Positions 49,452-57,889 of a stretch of 64,000 nt of DNA are shown in pieces. Source of the DNA: Bacteroidaceae bacterium (GTDB lineage Bacteria > Bacteroidota > Bacteroidia > Bacteroidales > Bacteroidaceae); assembly GCA_017464815.1 (NCBI GenBank), contig JAFTYI010000011.1:1-64000 (forward strand). Reading direction: 5' to 3'. The translations under genes and the position numbers were made by a program. The first letter of the stretch is position 1, and every line of letters starts with the position of its first letter. The notes beneath the pieces were generated by a model. The model made no database searches and was not told where the DNA came from. It was given only the letters and a program-made list of their open reading frames with translations.

Positions 49452-51716
49452 ATGAAAAAGTATTCTCTTTCAATGTTGACCCGTTCCTTTTGGGTGATGT
49501 CGGCACTTGTGGTATTTGTATCGTGTGCTGATAAAGATTTGCTTGAAAATGAGACGGTGCAACTGAGTGATAAAAGAATATCTTTCGGAGTTTCCAAGAG
49601 CATGCGCTCTTGGATACCCGATTCGCGTGCTTTGGAAGGGAATACATGTGTCAGTTTGCCAAGTGTGAGCGATGACCCTACTTTCAATGTGGGTGTAGAA
49701 ATCACAACAAAAGCGAACCATAGTAGAGGAATACAAATTATCGAGGCCTCCGATTTGAAAGAATTCGATGTTTCGGCATATTATTTCAAAGAAGGAAAGG
49801 ATGAAGCCGAATTGTTCTTTACGGAAGAAGTGACCGATGGGGTGAACATTTCGGACAACACTTATTATTGGCCCGAAAAGGGAGTAATGGATTTCATGGC
49901 TGTTTCGCCTATAGATGCGGTTGCAACGATGCCTACAGCAGGTGATTATAACTCCCAAAATATTAGTTTTGATTATGTGATAGCTGATGACGAATCTCTA
50001 CACAATGATTTGATGGTTGCCCATTCCATAAGCATAAATAACTTTGCTACGGGTGATGCTGTTCCTTTAAATTTCAAACATTTATTGGCTTCTGTTCGTT
50101 TTAAAGTGGGAACCATGCAGTTTATTAGGATAGATGCACTGACTTTGTCGGGCGTTTATGGAGGAGAGGTGACCTTTACTTACGATAAGAATACAAATGC
50201 ATGGACAAATTCTGTTCCTACAACGATAAAGACATACACTCCCGATTTTGTGGATACGTCGGGGTTGCCCGAAGATTCCGAAATAGCAGGCAATGAAAAC
50301 AATGCCACTTTGTTTATGGTGCCACAAACTCTTCCCGAAGGAGCCAAGATAACCGTGTCTTATACAGAATTGCTTACGGGAGAATCAGATACAGGTGAAG
50401 CTGATATAAGCGGACAAATTTGGGAGGCTGGCAAAGATTATGCGTATTCTTTTAATATAGGTACGACATTCGATGTTACTATCCCAACTCCTTCTGATCA
50501 AGATGCACATTACATTATGTTGGAAATGCCTTATAAATTAGGTGGTCTTTCTTCTTATGTAAGTTCTATTAAGGCTACCGCTCGTTTCTTGGATGATGGT
50601 AGCAACACTTCTTCTAAATCGGGTATATCGTTGAAGTTTAAGGAGGATTTGTCGGAAACACAAAAATTGGGTTTTTGGACAGATAAGCAATATCAAGAGA
50701 CAATAACAATTGATAGTGAGGGAAACTCATCTTCTTCCGGGATTCAAGAAATTGGTAATATTCGTGGCGATAGTGAATTGAATATCAATAATTATACTGG
50801 TACGATTGTATTGTTCATTGAAGAAAATAACGGAACTACCCATCGTAATGGTGAATTGGTGTTTACGGCGACATTGAAAAATGGAACAAATGTGATTATT
50901 GGTCAGGGGAATTTCAAACAATTGTCTCCCTGCTGGAATGATGCAGGAATCGGAGTTGAACGTATAGAAAGTTCCAATGCAGTTTATCCTTATGGATTTG
51001 ATTATACAAGAAAAGTGATATACCGGACTACGGGGTGGACAGCGGTTTCAGCTATTTTATCTTGGATTCTTGAATGGTCTATCAGTAGTACCATAACTGC
51101 TGATGGAAAATTTGTGAAATTTAATTATGGTAGTGTGGGATTTTTAGGATGGAATGCTCTTGTTTCTATTGAAATAGATTATTCAGCATTAAATAATGTT
51201 CAGACGGTTGCTGCGGGGAATAATGGATTAGATAATACAAGAGCTTTGTATAATACTACAGGAAATTCTGACATAGCAGATATTGAAGAGACGTTAAATG
51301 GAAATTCATCTCTTAGTGTTAGTAGTACTACAGGAAGTACTGAAATTCCTAAAGATTATGCTGCGTTTATAGCACTTGCTCGTAATAGGATGTATGAATT
51401 GGAGACCGTTGTAAAGAGTAGTGGTGAGGATGATGCGATTTCACACAATGCAGCTCTATACGAAGACAGCAATGGTGAAGACATCATTGAATGGTATCTC
51501 CCATCATCAACGGAAGCTCAAAGATTGGTAGAAACAGGTGTAGGCTCGGATGCCATTTCTCCTTTGCATGGGGAATATTGGTCATCTACCGCAGGTTCGG
51601 ATACAGAGGCGTATGCACATTCTTATACATTCTATAATAATACGTTTGGTTCCGTAAATGAGAACAAACCGCGTATGAATACACTTAAAGTCCGTGCCGT
51701 CCGCAACAAACCCTAA
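49452..51716 (+). CDS. large fimbrillin-like lipoprotein with C-terminal FGE/DUF1566-like domain
   Basis: 754 residues. Lipoprotein signal with VVFVSC (Cys about 25). A pilin-type Arg site (DSRALEG) and a fimbrillin-like first part follow, with NFKHLLASVRFKVG and WEAGKDYAYSFNIG. The middle (about 360-520) is beta-rich. The C-terminal 150 residues (EYWSSTAGSDTEAYAHSYTF, LKVRAVRNKP) match the DUF1566/Lcl-like or paralogous fibrobacter-type domain often found on surface adhesins. At twice the size of a shaft pilin and last in the locus, it is a candidate tip or adhesive subunit (inference). AT-rich like its neighbour; 5-base gap. Confidence 0.82.
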   Translation: MKKYSLSMLTRSFWVMSALVVFVSCADKDLLENETVQLSDKRISFGVSKSMRSWIPDSRALEGNTCVSLPSVSDDPTFNVGVEITTKANHSRGIQIIEASDLKEFDVSAYYFKEGKDEAELFFTEEVTDGVNISDNTYYWPEKGVMDFMAVSPIDAVATMPTAGDYNSQNISFDYVIADDESLHNDLMVAHSISINNFATGDAVPLNFKHLLASVRFKVGTMQFIRIDALTLSGVYGGEVTFTYDKNTNAWTNSVPTTIKTYTPDFVDTSGLPEDSEIAGNENNATLFMVPQTLPEGAKITVSYTELLTGESDTGEADISGQIWEAGKDYAYSFNIGTTFDVTIPTPSDQDAHYIMLEMPYKLGGLSSYVSSIKATARFLDDGSNTSSKSGISLKFKEDLSETQKLGFWTDKQYQETITIDSEGNSSSSGIQEIGNIRGDSELNINNYTGTIVLFIEENNGTTHRNGELVFTATLKNGTNVIIGQGNFKQLSPCWNDAGIGVERIESSNAVYPYGFDYTRKVIYRTTGWTAVSAILSWILEWSISSTITADGKFVKFNYGSVGFLGWNALVSIEIDYSALNNVQTVAAGNNGLDNTRALYNTTGNSDIADIEETLNGNSSLSVSSTTGSTEIPKDYAAFIALARNRMYELETVVKSSGEDDAISHNAALYEDSNGEDIIEWYLPSSTEAQRLVETGVGSDAISPLHGEYWSSTAGSDTEAYAHSYTFYNNTFGSVNENKPRMNTLKVRAVRNKP

Positions 51717-51804
51717 GGTCAAGGGATCTTATCCTAAGGATGATGTTACCTTATCCTTGGGATGGGCATCAGTCGGTTGGTAGCAATGGTCGTTTGGAAA
51801 AAAT

Positions 51805-51905
51805 GCGGCTTGCATTTTTTCATGTGCTACTTGCAAAAAATATTTTGCGCCTTGCATTTCAGGTAAGTGCAAGCCGCAGAATTTAAAATGCAAGTCGCAT
51901 TTTTC
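51805..51905 (+). terminator. TTGCA-word hairpins and terminator after the pilus locus
   Basis: A 10-bp inverted repeat GCGGCTTGCA (51805-51814) / TGCAAGCCGC (51868-51877) encloses GCAAAAAATATTTTGC. It is followed by AAAATGC-AAGTC-GCATTTT (51885-51903) with a T run to 51904. Upstream, 51725-51765 holds ATCCTAAGGAT-type repeats. No gene is seen in 51717-52073. Confidence 0.7.
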
Positions 51906-51988
51906 CTTCATCTGAAAGCTTTTGGTTGGAATTGCCCCTCTGATGAGACTCTAGGAGTGCCACAAACGAAGAAAAAAACCTTTATTCC

Positions 51989-52020
51989 TTTGGCACTTCT
52001 ACAGAATTGTCGTAATTTTG
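51989..52020 (+). promoter_or_regulatory. metK promoter
   Basis: TTTG (51989-51992), 20-base spacer, TAATTTTG (52013-52020). Transcription would begin near 52027, just before the riboswitch. Confidence 0.8.
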
Positions 52021-52034
52021 CGCCCGAAAACCAA

Positions 52035-52084
52035 TTGTGGAGAGATTTGGGCAGCTTGCAACCACAGTAAAAAATGCTAAAATG
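52035..52084 (+). ncRNA. SAM-II-like riboswitch in the metK leader
   Basis: P1 arms TGTGG (52036-52040) and CCACA (52062-52066) enclose GATTT and a CTTGCAA segment; A-rich AGTAAAAAAT and GCTAAAA (52076-52082) follow. The order GATTT, TTGCA, closing P1 arm, A-rich strand, GCTAAAA is that of the SAM-II (metA-motif) pseudoknot. Location at the very 5' end of a metK transcript supports SAM feedback control. It lies about 105 bases before the metK ATG, so it does not directly cover the metK ribosome site; see the overlapping short ORF. Confidence 0.7.
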
Positions 52085-52166
52085 GACAGCCATGGGGCTG
52101 TGTGCATCGTTTTTTCTACTTCTACCCATTTTCTTTCCCGAGGGCTATAAAATAACGGAGAAATAA
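52074..52166 (+). CDS. possible leader peptide ORF overlapping the riboswitch
   Basis: 30 codons starting [20 protein letters not shown]. The ATG (52074-52076) lies inside the 3' strand of the predicted riboswitch and the stop is 23 bases before metK. Hydrophobic middle. A small hairpin ACAGCC-ATGG-GGCTGT (about 52085-52100) and TTTTTT (52109-52114) fall within it. It may be a chance ORF; no homologue recognised. Confidence 0.25.
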   Translation: MLKWTAMGLCASFFLLLPIFFPEGYKITEK

Positions 52167-52189
52167 TAACTAAAATAAACAAAAAGAAA

Positions 52190-53482
52190 ATGGGATATCT
52201 GTTTACATCCGAATCGGTGTCTGAGGGACACCCCGACAAAGTGGCCGACCAAATATCGGACGCGGTATTGGACAAACTGTTGGCCTACGACCCCCAGTCG
52301 AAGGTGGCTTGCGAGACATTGGTGACCACCGGACAGGTGGTGATTGCCGGCGAAGTGAAGACAAAAGCTTATGTTGACTTGCAGTTGATTGCCCGCGAGG
52401 TGATTAAGAAAATTGGTTATACAAAGGGCGAATATATGTTTGAGAGCAACTCGTGTGGTGTGCTCAACGCCATACACGAGCAAAGCCCCGACATCAACCG
52501 TGGCGTGGAGCGCCAAGACCCCATGGAGCAGGGTGCCGGTGACCAGGGCATGATGTTCGGTTATGCCACCAACGAGACGGAGAACTACATGCCCTTGTCG
52601 CTCGACCTGTCGCACCGCATCCTGCAGGTGTTGGCCGACATCCGCAAAGAGGGTGAGGTGATGACCTACCTGCGTCCCGATGCGAAGAGCCAGGTGACCA
52701 TTGAGTACGACGACGAGAACCGCCCCGTGCGCATCGACACCATCGTGGTGTCGACCCAACACGACGACTTCATCCTGCCTGCCGACGACACCGAGGAGGC
52801 GCAATTGAAGGCCGACGAGGAGATGCTGGGCATCATCCGCGAGGATGTCATCAACATCCTGATGCCGCGCGTCATCGCCTCTATTCATGCCGAGAAGGTG
52901 TTGGCTTTGTTCAACGACGACATCACCTACCACGTGAACCCCACGGGCAAGTTTGTCATTGGTGGTCCGCATGGTGACACGGGACTGACGGGACGCAAGA
53001 TTATTGTTGACACATACGGTGGAAAGGGTGCTCACGGTGGTGGAGCCTTCAGTGGCAAAGACCCCTCGAAGGTGGACCGCAGTGCCGCCTATGCCGCCCG
53101 CCACATTGCCAAGAACCTGGTAGCTGCCGGCGTGAGCGACGAGGTGCTGGTGCAGGTGTCGTACGCCATCGGTGTGGCCCGCCCCATCAACATCTATGTG
53201 AACACTTACGGCCGTAGCCGCGTGAACATGACCGACGGCGAGATTGCCCGCAAGGTGGACGAGCTGTTTGACATGCGCCCCAAGGCCATCGAAGACCGCT
53301 TGAAACTGCGCAACCCCATCTATCAGGAGACAGCAGCCTACGGCCACATGGGCCGCCAGCCGCAGGTGGTGACCAAGCAGTTCCGCAGCCGCTACGAAGG
53401 CAACAAGGACATCGAAGTGGAACTCTTCACTTGGGAGAAACTCGACTATGTGGAGAAGGTGAAGGAGGCATTTGGAGTGTAA
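52190..53482 (+). CDS. metK: S-adenosylmethionine synthetase MetK
   Basis: Makes SAM from methionine and ATP. 430 residues, normal for Bacteroidota. Family blocks: [20 protein letters not shown] at the N-terminus, [32 protein letters not shown] and [20 protein letters not shown], containing the ATP, Mg and K ligands. Transcribed from the promoter at 51989 through a SAM-II-like riboswitch, which suggests product feedback. Followed at 110 bases by the independently promoted kduI. Confidence 0.98.
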   Translation: MGYLFTSESVSEGHPDKVADQISDAVLDKLLAYDPQSKVACETLVTTGQVVIAGEVKTKAYVDLQLIAREVIKKIGYTKGEYMFESNSCGVLNAIHEQSPDINRGVERQDPMEQGAGDQGMMFGYATNETENYMPLSLDLSHRILQVLADIRKEGEVMTYLRPDAKSQVTIEYDDENRPVRIDTIVVSTQHDDFILPADDTEEAQLKADEEMLGIIREDVINILMPRVIASIHAEKVLALFNDDITYHVNPTGKFVIGGPHGDTGLTGRKIIVDTYGGKGAHGGGAFSGKDPSKVDRSAAYAARHIAKNLVAAGVSDEVLVQVSYAIGVARPINIYVNTYGRSRVNMTDGEIARKVDELFDMRPKAIEDRLKLRNPIYQETAAYGHMGRQPQVVTKQFRSRYEGNKDIEVELFTWEKLDYVEKVKEAFGV

Positions 53483-53538
53483 CTCCCCCTCCAAATCTTA
53501 ATTTTAGTAAAAATGTGCGCGCATACCATTCTTTTTCG

Positions 53539-53546
53539 TACATTTG
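53539..53546 (+). promoter_or_regulatory. -7 box of the kduI operon
   Basis: TACATTTG, 46 bases before the kduI ATG; the -33 region is unclear. Confidence 0.5.
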
Positions 53547-53591
53547 CTCAATTATTGTAAACAGTAACAATCTTTATTAAAATCATTTGAT

Positions 53592-54434
53592 ATGAAAACA
53601 AACTATGAAATCCGTTATGCGGCGCATCCCGAGGATGCAAAGAACTACGATACCAAGCGTATCCGCCGCGATTTCTTGATTGAAAAAGTGTTTGTCGCCG
53701 ACGAGGTGAACATGGTGTACTCCATGTATGACCGTATGGTGGTGGGTGGTGCCATGCCCGTGAACGAGGCACTGAAGCTGGAGGCTATCGACCCGTTGAA
53801 GGCTCCTCACTTCACTACCCGTCGCGAGATTGGTATGTTCAACGTAGGTGGCCCCGGCGTAGTGAAGGCCGGCGACGAGACATTTGAACTCGACTACAAG
53901 GAAGCCCTCTACATCGGCTCGGGCGACCGCGACGTCATCTTTGAGAGCAAAGATCCGAAGAACCCCGCCAAGTTCTACTTCAACTCATGCACCGCTCACA
54001 CCAGCTATCCTTGCAAGAAGGTGACCAAGGAGAATGCATTGGTAATGCACTTGGGAAGCCTCGAAGGCTCTAACGACCGCAACATCAACAAGATGCTGGT
54101 GAACCAAGTGTTGCCCACCTGCCAGATTCAGATGGGTATGACCGAGTTGGCTCCCGGTAGCGTGTGGAACACCATGCCGGCTCACGTACACAGCCGCCGC
54201 ATGGAGGCTTACTTCTACTTCGAAGTGCCCGAAGAACATGCCGTTTGTCACTTCATGGGCGAGGTGGACGAAACACGCCACATCTGGATGAAGGGCGACC
54301 AGGCTGTGCTCTCTCCCGAGTGGTCGATCCATAGCGCTGCCGCCACACACAACTACACCTTCATCTGGGGTATGGGTGGCGAGAATCTCGACTATGGCGA
54401 TCAGGACTTCTCGCTGATTACAGATTTGAAATAA
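53592..54434 (+). CDS. kduI: 5-dehydro-4-deoxy-D-glucuronate isomerase KduI
   Basis: Converts 5-keto-4-deoxyuronate, the unsaturated end product of pectin and glycosaminoglycan lyases, to 2,5-diketo-3-deoxygluconate. 280 residues, full-length cupin enzyme. Markers: RYAAHPEDAKNYDTKRIRRD near the start, VYSMYDRMVVGGAMP, and the Zn-site motif PAHVHSRRMEAYFYFEV with two His and Glu. First of kduI-kduD-DUF4861; 24 bases to kduD. Confidence 0.97.
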   Translation: MKTNYEIRYAAHPEDAKNYDTKRIRRDFLIEKVFVADEVNMVYSMYDRMVVGGAMPVNEALKLEAIDPLKAPHFTTRREIGMFNVGGPGVVKAGDETFELDYKEALYIGSGDRDVIFESKDPKNPAKFYFNSCTAHTSYPCKKVTKENALVMHLGSLEGSNDRNINKMLVNQVLPTCQIQMGMTELAPGSVWNTMPAHVHSRRMEAYFYFEVPEEHAVCHFMGEVDETRHIWMKGDQAVLSPEWSIHSAAATHNYTFIWGMGGENLDYGDQDFSLITDLK

Positions 54435-54458
54435 TAACAACTAATAAATAACATAATT

Positions 54459-55259
54459 ATGGCTAATATTTTTTCATTAGAAGGAAAGAATGCCTGGATT
54501 ACCGGTGCCTCATACGGCATTGGATTCAACATTGCCAAGGCATTCGTGCAGGCTGGTATCAAGAACATCATCTTCAACGACATCAATGAAGATGCTCTTG
54601 CCAAAGGATTGGCGAACTACAAGGAAGCCGGTATCGAGAACGTACACGGATATGTGTGCGACGTGACTAACGAAGTGGCTGTGAAGGAGCTCGTTGAGAA
54701 GATTCACGCCGAGGTGGGCCAGATTGACATCCTGGTGAACAACGCAGGTATCATCAAGCGCATCCCCATGCACGAGATGAAACGCTCAGAGTTCCAGCAG
54801 GTGATTGACATCGACCTCGTGGGTCCGTTCATCTGCTCAAGCGCCGTTATCCCCGAGATGATGGAGCGTCGCGAAGGTAAGATTATCAACATCTGCTCAA
54901 TGATGAGTGAGCTGGGTCGTGAAACCGTGTCGGCTTACGCCGCCGCCAAGGGTGGATTGAAGATGCTGACCCGCAACATCTGCTCAGAGTATGGCGAATA
55001 CAACATCCAGTGCAACGGTATCGGCCCGGGCTACATTGCCACTCCTCAGACAGCTCCGCTCCGCGAGCGTCAGGCTGACGGAAGCCGCCATCCGTTCGAC
55101 TCGTTCATCTGCGCCAAGACCCCCGCTGGCCGCTGGCTCGACCCCGAAGAACTGGGCGGACCCGCTGTGTTCCTCGCCTCTAAGGCTTCGGATGCCGTAA
55201 ACGGACACGTGCTCTACGTTGACGGTGGTATCTTGGCTTATATCGGTAAGCAACCCTAA
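54459..55259 (+). CDS. kduD: 2-dehydro-3-deoxy-D-gluconate 5-dehydrogenase KduD (SDR family)
   Basis: NAD(H)-linked reduction of 2,5-diketo-3-deoxygluconate to KDG. 266 residues, classical SDR: cofactor motif TGASYGIGFNIA, NNAG in ILVNNAGIIKRIP, catalytic Ser-Tyr-Lys in ICSMMSELGRETVSAYAAAK, and PGYIATPQT. A close alternative is gluconate 5-dehydrogenase, but pairing with kduI decides for KduD. Separated from the DUF4861 gene by a 130-base hairpin-forming spacer. Confidence 0.94.
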   Translation: MANIFSLEGKNAWITGASYGIGFNIAKAFVQAGIKNIIFNDINEDALAKGLANYKEAGIENVHGYVCDVTNEVAVKELVEKIHAEVGQIDILVNNAGIIKRIPMHEMKRSEFQQVIDIDLVGPFICSSAVIPEMMERREGKIINICSMMSELGRETVSAYAAAKGGLKMLTRNICSEYGEYNIQCNGIGPGYIATPQTAPLRERQADGSRHPFDSFICAKTPAGRWLDPEELGGPAVFLASKASDAVNGHVLYVDGGILAYIGKQP

Positions 55260-55270
55260 GAATAACAACA

Positions 55271-55375
55271 GAGGAGTGTAGGAGTGACAGGAGTAAAGGA
55301 GTGTAGACATATGTTTAGCGATGCGTTTGCTAGACTATTGTCTACACTCCTGCCTCCTACACTCCTACACTCCTC
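55271..55375 (+). repeat. long GGAGTGTAG hairpin inside the kdu operon
   Basis: Outer arms 55271-55286 and 55360-55375 are perfect 16-bp complements; inner arms GGAGTGTAGAC (55298-55308) and GTCTACACTCC (55340-55350) are perfect 11-bp complements. The repeated word is GGAGTGTA with 8-9-base spacing. It fills the gap between kduD and DUF4861. Confidence 0.8.
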
Positions 55376-55391
55376 AAAAAATAGATTCCCA

Positions 55392-56645
55392 ATGAAAAAA
55401 ACATTCTCATTCCTTGCCGCCGCCCTCATGCTGGCAGCGTGTGGCAAACAGGGACCGTTGCAGGTGACGGTGACCAACCCCCTCGACATCGACCGCAAGG
55501 GCGAACTCGTGGAGGTGTGCATGAACAAAGTGATTGACCAACTCAAACCCAGCGACACGACCGATGTTATCGTGTTGAACGAAGCTGGCGAACAGGTGCC
55601 CTATCAGCAGACCCATGATGGCAAGCTCATCTTCCCCGTTGAAGTGGCTGCTGGAGCAAGTGCTGTATACACCATCCAGACAGGCGTGAAGCAGGAAGAA
55701 CTCTTCGAGATGGCTGTCTTCGGAAAGAAATACCCCGAACGTGTGGACGATGTGGCTTGGGAAAACGACCGCACGGCTTACCGCACCTATGGCCCTGCTC
55801 TGCAAGCCAATGGTGAACGTGCCTTCGGCTACGACGTGTGGTTGAAGCGTGTGCCCGAGCTGGTGGTGGAAGACCGCTACGAGATGGAACTGAATCCCGC
55901 AACGAAGGCTCAGATTGACAGCCTCCGTCGGGTAGGAAAGGGCAACGAGGCCAATGCACTGTACCAGTCAGTCTCTTACCACGTGGACCATGGCAATGGT
56001 CTCGACTGCTACAAGGTAGGTCCTACCTTGGGTGGTGGTGCTGCCGCCTTGTTGGTGGACGATGCTATCGTATATCCCTACTGCTACGTGGGTGAACCCG
56101 AGATTCTTGACAACGGCCCGCTCCGCTTCACCGTGAAGCTGAACTATGCCCCCACAGCCATCAAGGGCGACTCTGCCGTGGTCGAAACACGCATCATTTC
56201 GCTCGACAAGGGTTCGCAGATGAACAAGACCGTCATTACTTACAGCGGCCTCACCGTGGCTACCCCTGTGGCTGCCGGAATCGTGATTCATCCTGAAAAT
56301 GCGGAGGCTTACACCACCGACGCAGATAACGGCTTTATCACCTACACCGACCTGAGCGACAATGTGAACAATGGCAATGGCGAAATCTACCTCGGCGTGG
56401 TGTTCCCCGGCGAGATGAAGGAGGCCAAGCCCGTGCTTTTCACCGAAGAGGAGAGCAAGACCTTGCGAGGTGGTGCCAGCGGCCATGTGTTAGCCGTAAC
56501 CGAGTACCAACCGGCCACCGAGTTCACTTACTACTGGGGTAGCGGATGGAACAAATATGGCTTTGCCGACGCCGCAGCTTGGAATACCTACGTTTCCGAG
56601 TTTGCCCAAAAGGTGCGCAACCCCTTAACCGTAAAGGTTAACTAA
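55392..56645 (+). CDS. DUF4861 family lipoprotein
   Basis: 417 residues. Lipoprotein signal MKKTFSFLAAALMLAAC. DUF4861 features: VTNPLDIDRKGELVEV, WENDRTAYRTYGPALQANGE, HVDHGNGLDCYKVGPTLGGG and EFTYYWGSGWNKYGFAD, suggesting a carbohydrate-active beta-sandwich. Family members are often found with uronate and lyase genes, and it follows kduI-kduD here, so a role in handling unsaturated uronic oligosaccharides is inferred, not shown. The start at 55392 is set by the lipoprotein signal; the longer frame runs back into the hairpin spacer. Confidence 0.85.
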   Translation: MKKTFSFLAAALMLAACGKQGPLQVTVTNPLDIDRKGELVEVCMNKVIDQLKPSDTTDVIVLNEAGEQVPYQQTHDGKLIFPVEVAAGASAVYTIQTGVKQEELFEMAVFGKKYPERVDDVAWENDRTAYRTYGPALQANGERAFGYDVWLKRVPELVVEDRYEMELNPATKAQIDSLRRVGKGNEANALYQSVSYHVDHGNGLDCYKVGPTLGGGAAALLVDDAIVYPYCYVGEPEILDNGPLRFTVKLNYAPTAIKGDSAVVETRIISLDKGSQMNKTVITYSGLTVATPVAAGIVIHPENAEAYTTDADNGFITYTDLSDNVNNGNGEIYLGVVFPGEMKEAKPVLFTEEESKTLRGGASGHVLAVTEYQPATEFTYYWGSGWNKYGFADAAAWNTYVSEFAQKVRNPLTVKVN

Positions 56646-56681
56646 TCAAGCAGGCTGGAAGCTTTGGAAATCCTGGATAAA

Positions 56682-56793
56682 CTAGAATCTCTAGATAATC
56701 TAGACCCTCTAGACAATCTAGATAATCTAGAACTTCTAGATTTTTAGAACTTCTAGGCTATCTAGTTCCTCTAGACAATCTAGAACTTCTAGG
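56682..56793. repeat. period-9 TCTAGA array
   Basis: About twelve units of CTAGANNNT or TCTAGANNN at 9-base spacing (for example CTAGATAAT, CTAGACCCT, CTAGACAAT, CTAGAACTT), some degenerate. The longest array in the window; 50 bases before the four-helix fragment. Confidence 0.9.
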
Positions 56794-56842
56794 ATTTCCA
56801 ACCCTTCCAGCCCTTTTACCAACCCTTAAACCCTCTTTACCT

Positions 56843-56956
56843 ATGCAACAGAAGTCTGCCAGTGAAATAGCATCCGTCCTGCGGCAGCAGACAAATTGGA
56901 AGGAACTCTGGTTCTTCCAGAAGACGGTGGTTCTGTATCAGCTTACGGTTGCTTTT
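56843..56956 (+). pseudogene. N-terminal fragment of a four-helix-bundle suffix protein
   Basis: Residues 18-36 of the frame (NWKELWFFQKTVVLYQLTV) match KPWRDAYYYQKTEVLYQLTF of the intact protein at 40419. The similarity stops where the 3' end of lgt begins (56955), and the frame closes at 57028 with unrelated sequence. Read as a gene cut off after about 38 codons by a rearrangement or deletion. It keeps the usual start context after a period-9 array. Confidence 0.7.
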
Positions 56957-57794
56957 ACACTCCTTTTTTCTCCTCCCAACGGCGGAGCCATGGGCCGCCT
57001 ATCATGCAGGCAATTCCCAACACAATGAAGGGGATGCTCAGCCATTGGCCCATGTCGAGCATCATTCCCTGCTCGAAATCGACCTGCACCTCTTTGCAGA
57101 ACTCTACAAAAAAGCGGAAGATGAAGATGGTGGCCAGGCAATAGCCAAAGAAATAGCCGGTGCCTACGCGGGAAGGACGTTTTTTGTAGATTGTCCACCC
57201 TATAATAAATATAATAAGGTACGCGATGGCCTCATAGAGCTGTGCCGGATGGCGGGCAAAGTCCTCACCGTTCCTTACAAAAACAAATCCCCAAGGCAGG
57301 TCGGTTGCCTTTCCCACAATCTCGCTGTTCATCAAGTTGCCAAGGCGTATCATACATGCCGTGATGGGGGTGGCAATGGCTATGTTGTCCAATACGCGCA
57401 GGATGTTCACCTTTGTGCGGCGCACATACAGCCACAGGGCAATCATCAGTCCCAGGGTGCCGCCGTGGCTGGCCAGCCCTTGGTAACCCACCATTTTCCA
57501 TCCATTGGCGGTTTCACGAATGGGAAGCAGCATCTCGATGGGATGGCTCAAATAGAAGGCCGGCTCGTAGAACAGGCAGTGTCCCAGTCGCGCACCGATG
57601 AGGATGCCAAAAAAGCAGTAGAATGCCAACGGGTCGAACTTCTCTTCGGGGATGCGCTGATCCTTATAGAGACGTTGCACGATGTAATAGGCCAGCGCCA
57701 GGCCGATAATCCAGCAGAGGGAATAGTACCGCAACGGGAAATTGCCGATGCTGAACAACTCCAACGATGGGTTCCAGATGATACTCAGTTGCAT
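56955..57794 (-). CDS. lgt: prolipoprotein diacylglyceryl transferase
   Basis: Attaches diacylglycerol to the lipobox Cys of prolipoproteins, which are numerous in this window. 279 residues with about seven membrane helices. Markers: [71 protein letters not shown] (Lgt signature) and [13 protein letters not shown]. Its 3' end touches the four-helix fragment; its 5' side faces the ychF 3' end across another period-9 array. Confidence 0.97.
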   Translation of the reverse strand: MQLSIIWNPSLELFSIGNFPLRYYSLCWIIGLALAYYIVQRLYKDQRIPEEKFDPLAFYCFFGILIGARLGHCLFYEPAFYLSHPIEMLLPIRETANGWKMVGYQGLASHGGTLGLMIALWLYVRRTKVNILRVLDNIAIATPITACMIRLGNLMNSEIVGKATDLPWGFVFVRNGEDFARHPAQLYEAIAYLIIFIIGWTIYKKRPSRVGTGYFFGYCLATIFIFRFFVEFCKEVQVDFEQGMMLDMGQWLSIPFIVLGIACMIGGPWLRRWEEKKGV

Positions 57795-57810
57795 AATTTC
57801 CTTTTTAAAC

Positions 57811-57889
57811 TTTCTAAAGACTTTAAAGACCTTAGGGACTTTAGAGTCTTTAATGACCTTAGTGACCTTAATGACCCTAAAGACCTTTA
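57811..57889. repeat. period-9 array, word CTTTAAAGA / CCTTAATGA
   Basis: Units CTTTAAAGA, CCTTAGGGA, CTTTAGAGT, CTTTAATGA, CCTTAGTGA, CCTTAATGA, CCCTAAAGA, CCTTTA at exact 9-base steps. They reach into the ychF stop codon and start 16 bases before the lgt ATG (minus strand). Confidence 0.9.

Noticed and set aside
52145..53494. 449-codon minus-strand open frame opposite metK
   Set aside because: Low-complexity His/Val/Gly-rich translation typical of an antisense shadow; metK is unambiguous.
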